From contig WBUG01000007.1 in assembly GCA_008933835.1 (NCBI GenBank), positions 1 through 64,000 of the forward strand: 64,000 nucleotides of DNA, in the 5' to 3' direction. The notes under the pieces are model-generated. The model was not told the origin of the DNA. It saw only the letters and a program-made list of their open reading frames with translations, and did no database searches. A program made the position numbers and the translations under genes. Below are positions 63,783 to 64,000 of the stretch, piece by piece (within the stretch, counting starts at the first letter, position 1; each line of letters starts with the position of its first letter). The stretch is from Bacteroidota bacterium. GTDB lineage: Bacteria > Bacteroidota > Ignavibacteria > UBA10030 > UBA8401.

Positions 63783-64000
63783 GCGGCGTGACGAAACGGC
63801 TGTCGTTCCTGGACCGGTACCTCACCGTCTGGATCTTCCTCGCGATGGCGGCCGGCGTCGCCGCCGGACACTTCGCCCCCGGCATCGCCGGCGTGTGGGA
63901 TTCGCTCAGCAGCGGCACCACCAACATCCCGCTCGCCGCCGGCCTCATCCTGATGATGTACCCGCCCCTCGCGAAAGTGAAGTACGAGGAGCTGCGGGAC
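63779..64000 (+). CDS. acr3: Acr3-type arsenite efflux permease (3'-truncated by window)
   Basis: The first 74 residues are visible: a hydrophilic start [21 protein letters not shown], a helix ([15 protein letters not shown]), then [28 protein letters not shown], the well-known opening of Acr3 (arsenical-resistance-3) permeases including the [11 protein letters not shown] block. It pumps arsenite out of the cell. The rest lies beyond the window. It starts with an ATGA overlap on arsC and a gaaggaggggc ribosome site. Confidence 0.94.
   Translation, partial: MSGVTKRLSFLDRYLTVWIFLAMAAGVAAGHFAPGIAGVWDSLSSGTTNIPLAAGLILMMYPPLAKVKYEELRD

Overview
The window looks like a chromosomal stretch from a GC-rich member of the Bacteroidota/Chlorobi/Ignavibacteria side of the FCB group. 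This is an inference from three things. Secreted proteins end in type-A T9SS-style sorting domains (PNPFNPSTVI-like start, GVYxYxL/KKMLLLK-like end) at 46420-48798, 48835-53028 and 55082-56305. Several genes have Bacteroidota-type -7 boxes (TAnnTT(T)G/C). The families present (DUF5916, Y_Y_Y-propeller kinases, GxxExxY, LytS/LytTR) are common in that group. No rRNA, tRNA, CRISPR array, transposase or integrase was seen.

Layout. 1-1860: AT-rich, unlike the rest, with two orphan genes and integron-cassette-like boundary motifs. 1860-5390: one ordinary small gene, then an AT-rich block with a beta-barrel-like protein and four lipoprotein genes of the CsgG / DUF4810 / DUF799 (GNA1162) type. 5700-10600: small accessory genes (lipoprotein, VOC, EamA, membrane protein) separated by low-complexity repeats and a GTAG-bounded hairpin, then katG carrying a one-base frameshift. 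10880-17670: a large lamin-tail surface protein, glnD and murI, the last two with promoters that appear to give almost leaderless mRNAs. 17767-22767 (minus strand): DUF5916 outer-membrane protein, WD40 protein, DUF1761 protein. 23011-24127: seven tandem 79-bp hairpin repeats, a GxxExxY (PD-(D/E)XK-like) gene and one more diverged repeat unit. 24143-30112: LytS/LytTR two-component pair, a propeller histidine kinase and a UbiA prenyltransferase.

30187-46313 is the energy and nitrogen/redox stress block: CcmF haem lyase (minus), HD hydrolase plus DnaQ-like exonuclease, NifJ pyruvate:ferredoxin oxidoreductase with a dihydroorotate-dehydrogenase-like partner, a three-cysteine Rrf2 regulator, a NapH-like membrane Fe-S protein, an outer-membrane porin, NrfH and NrfA (ammonia-forming nitrite reductase), a hemerythrin, a Dps and a membrane AraC regulator. 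These fit anaerobic pyruvate oxidation feeding electrons through the quinone pool to periplasmic nitrite reduction, with NO/oxidant defence beside it.

46373-56305: three T9SS cargo proteins (FG-GAP/PKD, a giant beta-helix, an M14 carboxypeptidase) interspersed with housekeeping genes. 56485-61907: a compact co-directional run of small enzymes (dinucleotide-binding reductase, YhcH, GNAT, SdpI, Nudix, SMP-30, esterase, M24 peptidase). 61955-64000: an arsenic operon (arsR, a 23-residue CC-x3-CC peptide, arsM, arsC, start of acr3) with a perfect 20-bp operator on the promoter and a second operator copy inside the operon.

The parts most worth follow-up are the 79-bp hairpin array with its nuclease-like gene, the tiny paired-cysteine peptide of the ars operon, the expanded CsgG/DUF4810/DUF799 lipoprotein cluster, and the leaderless-type promoters of glnD and murI.
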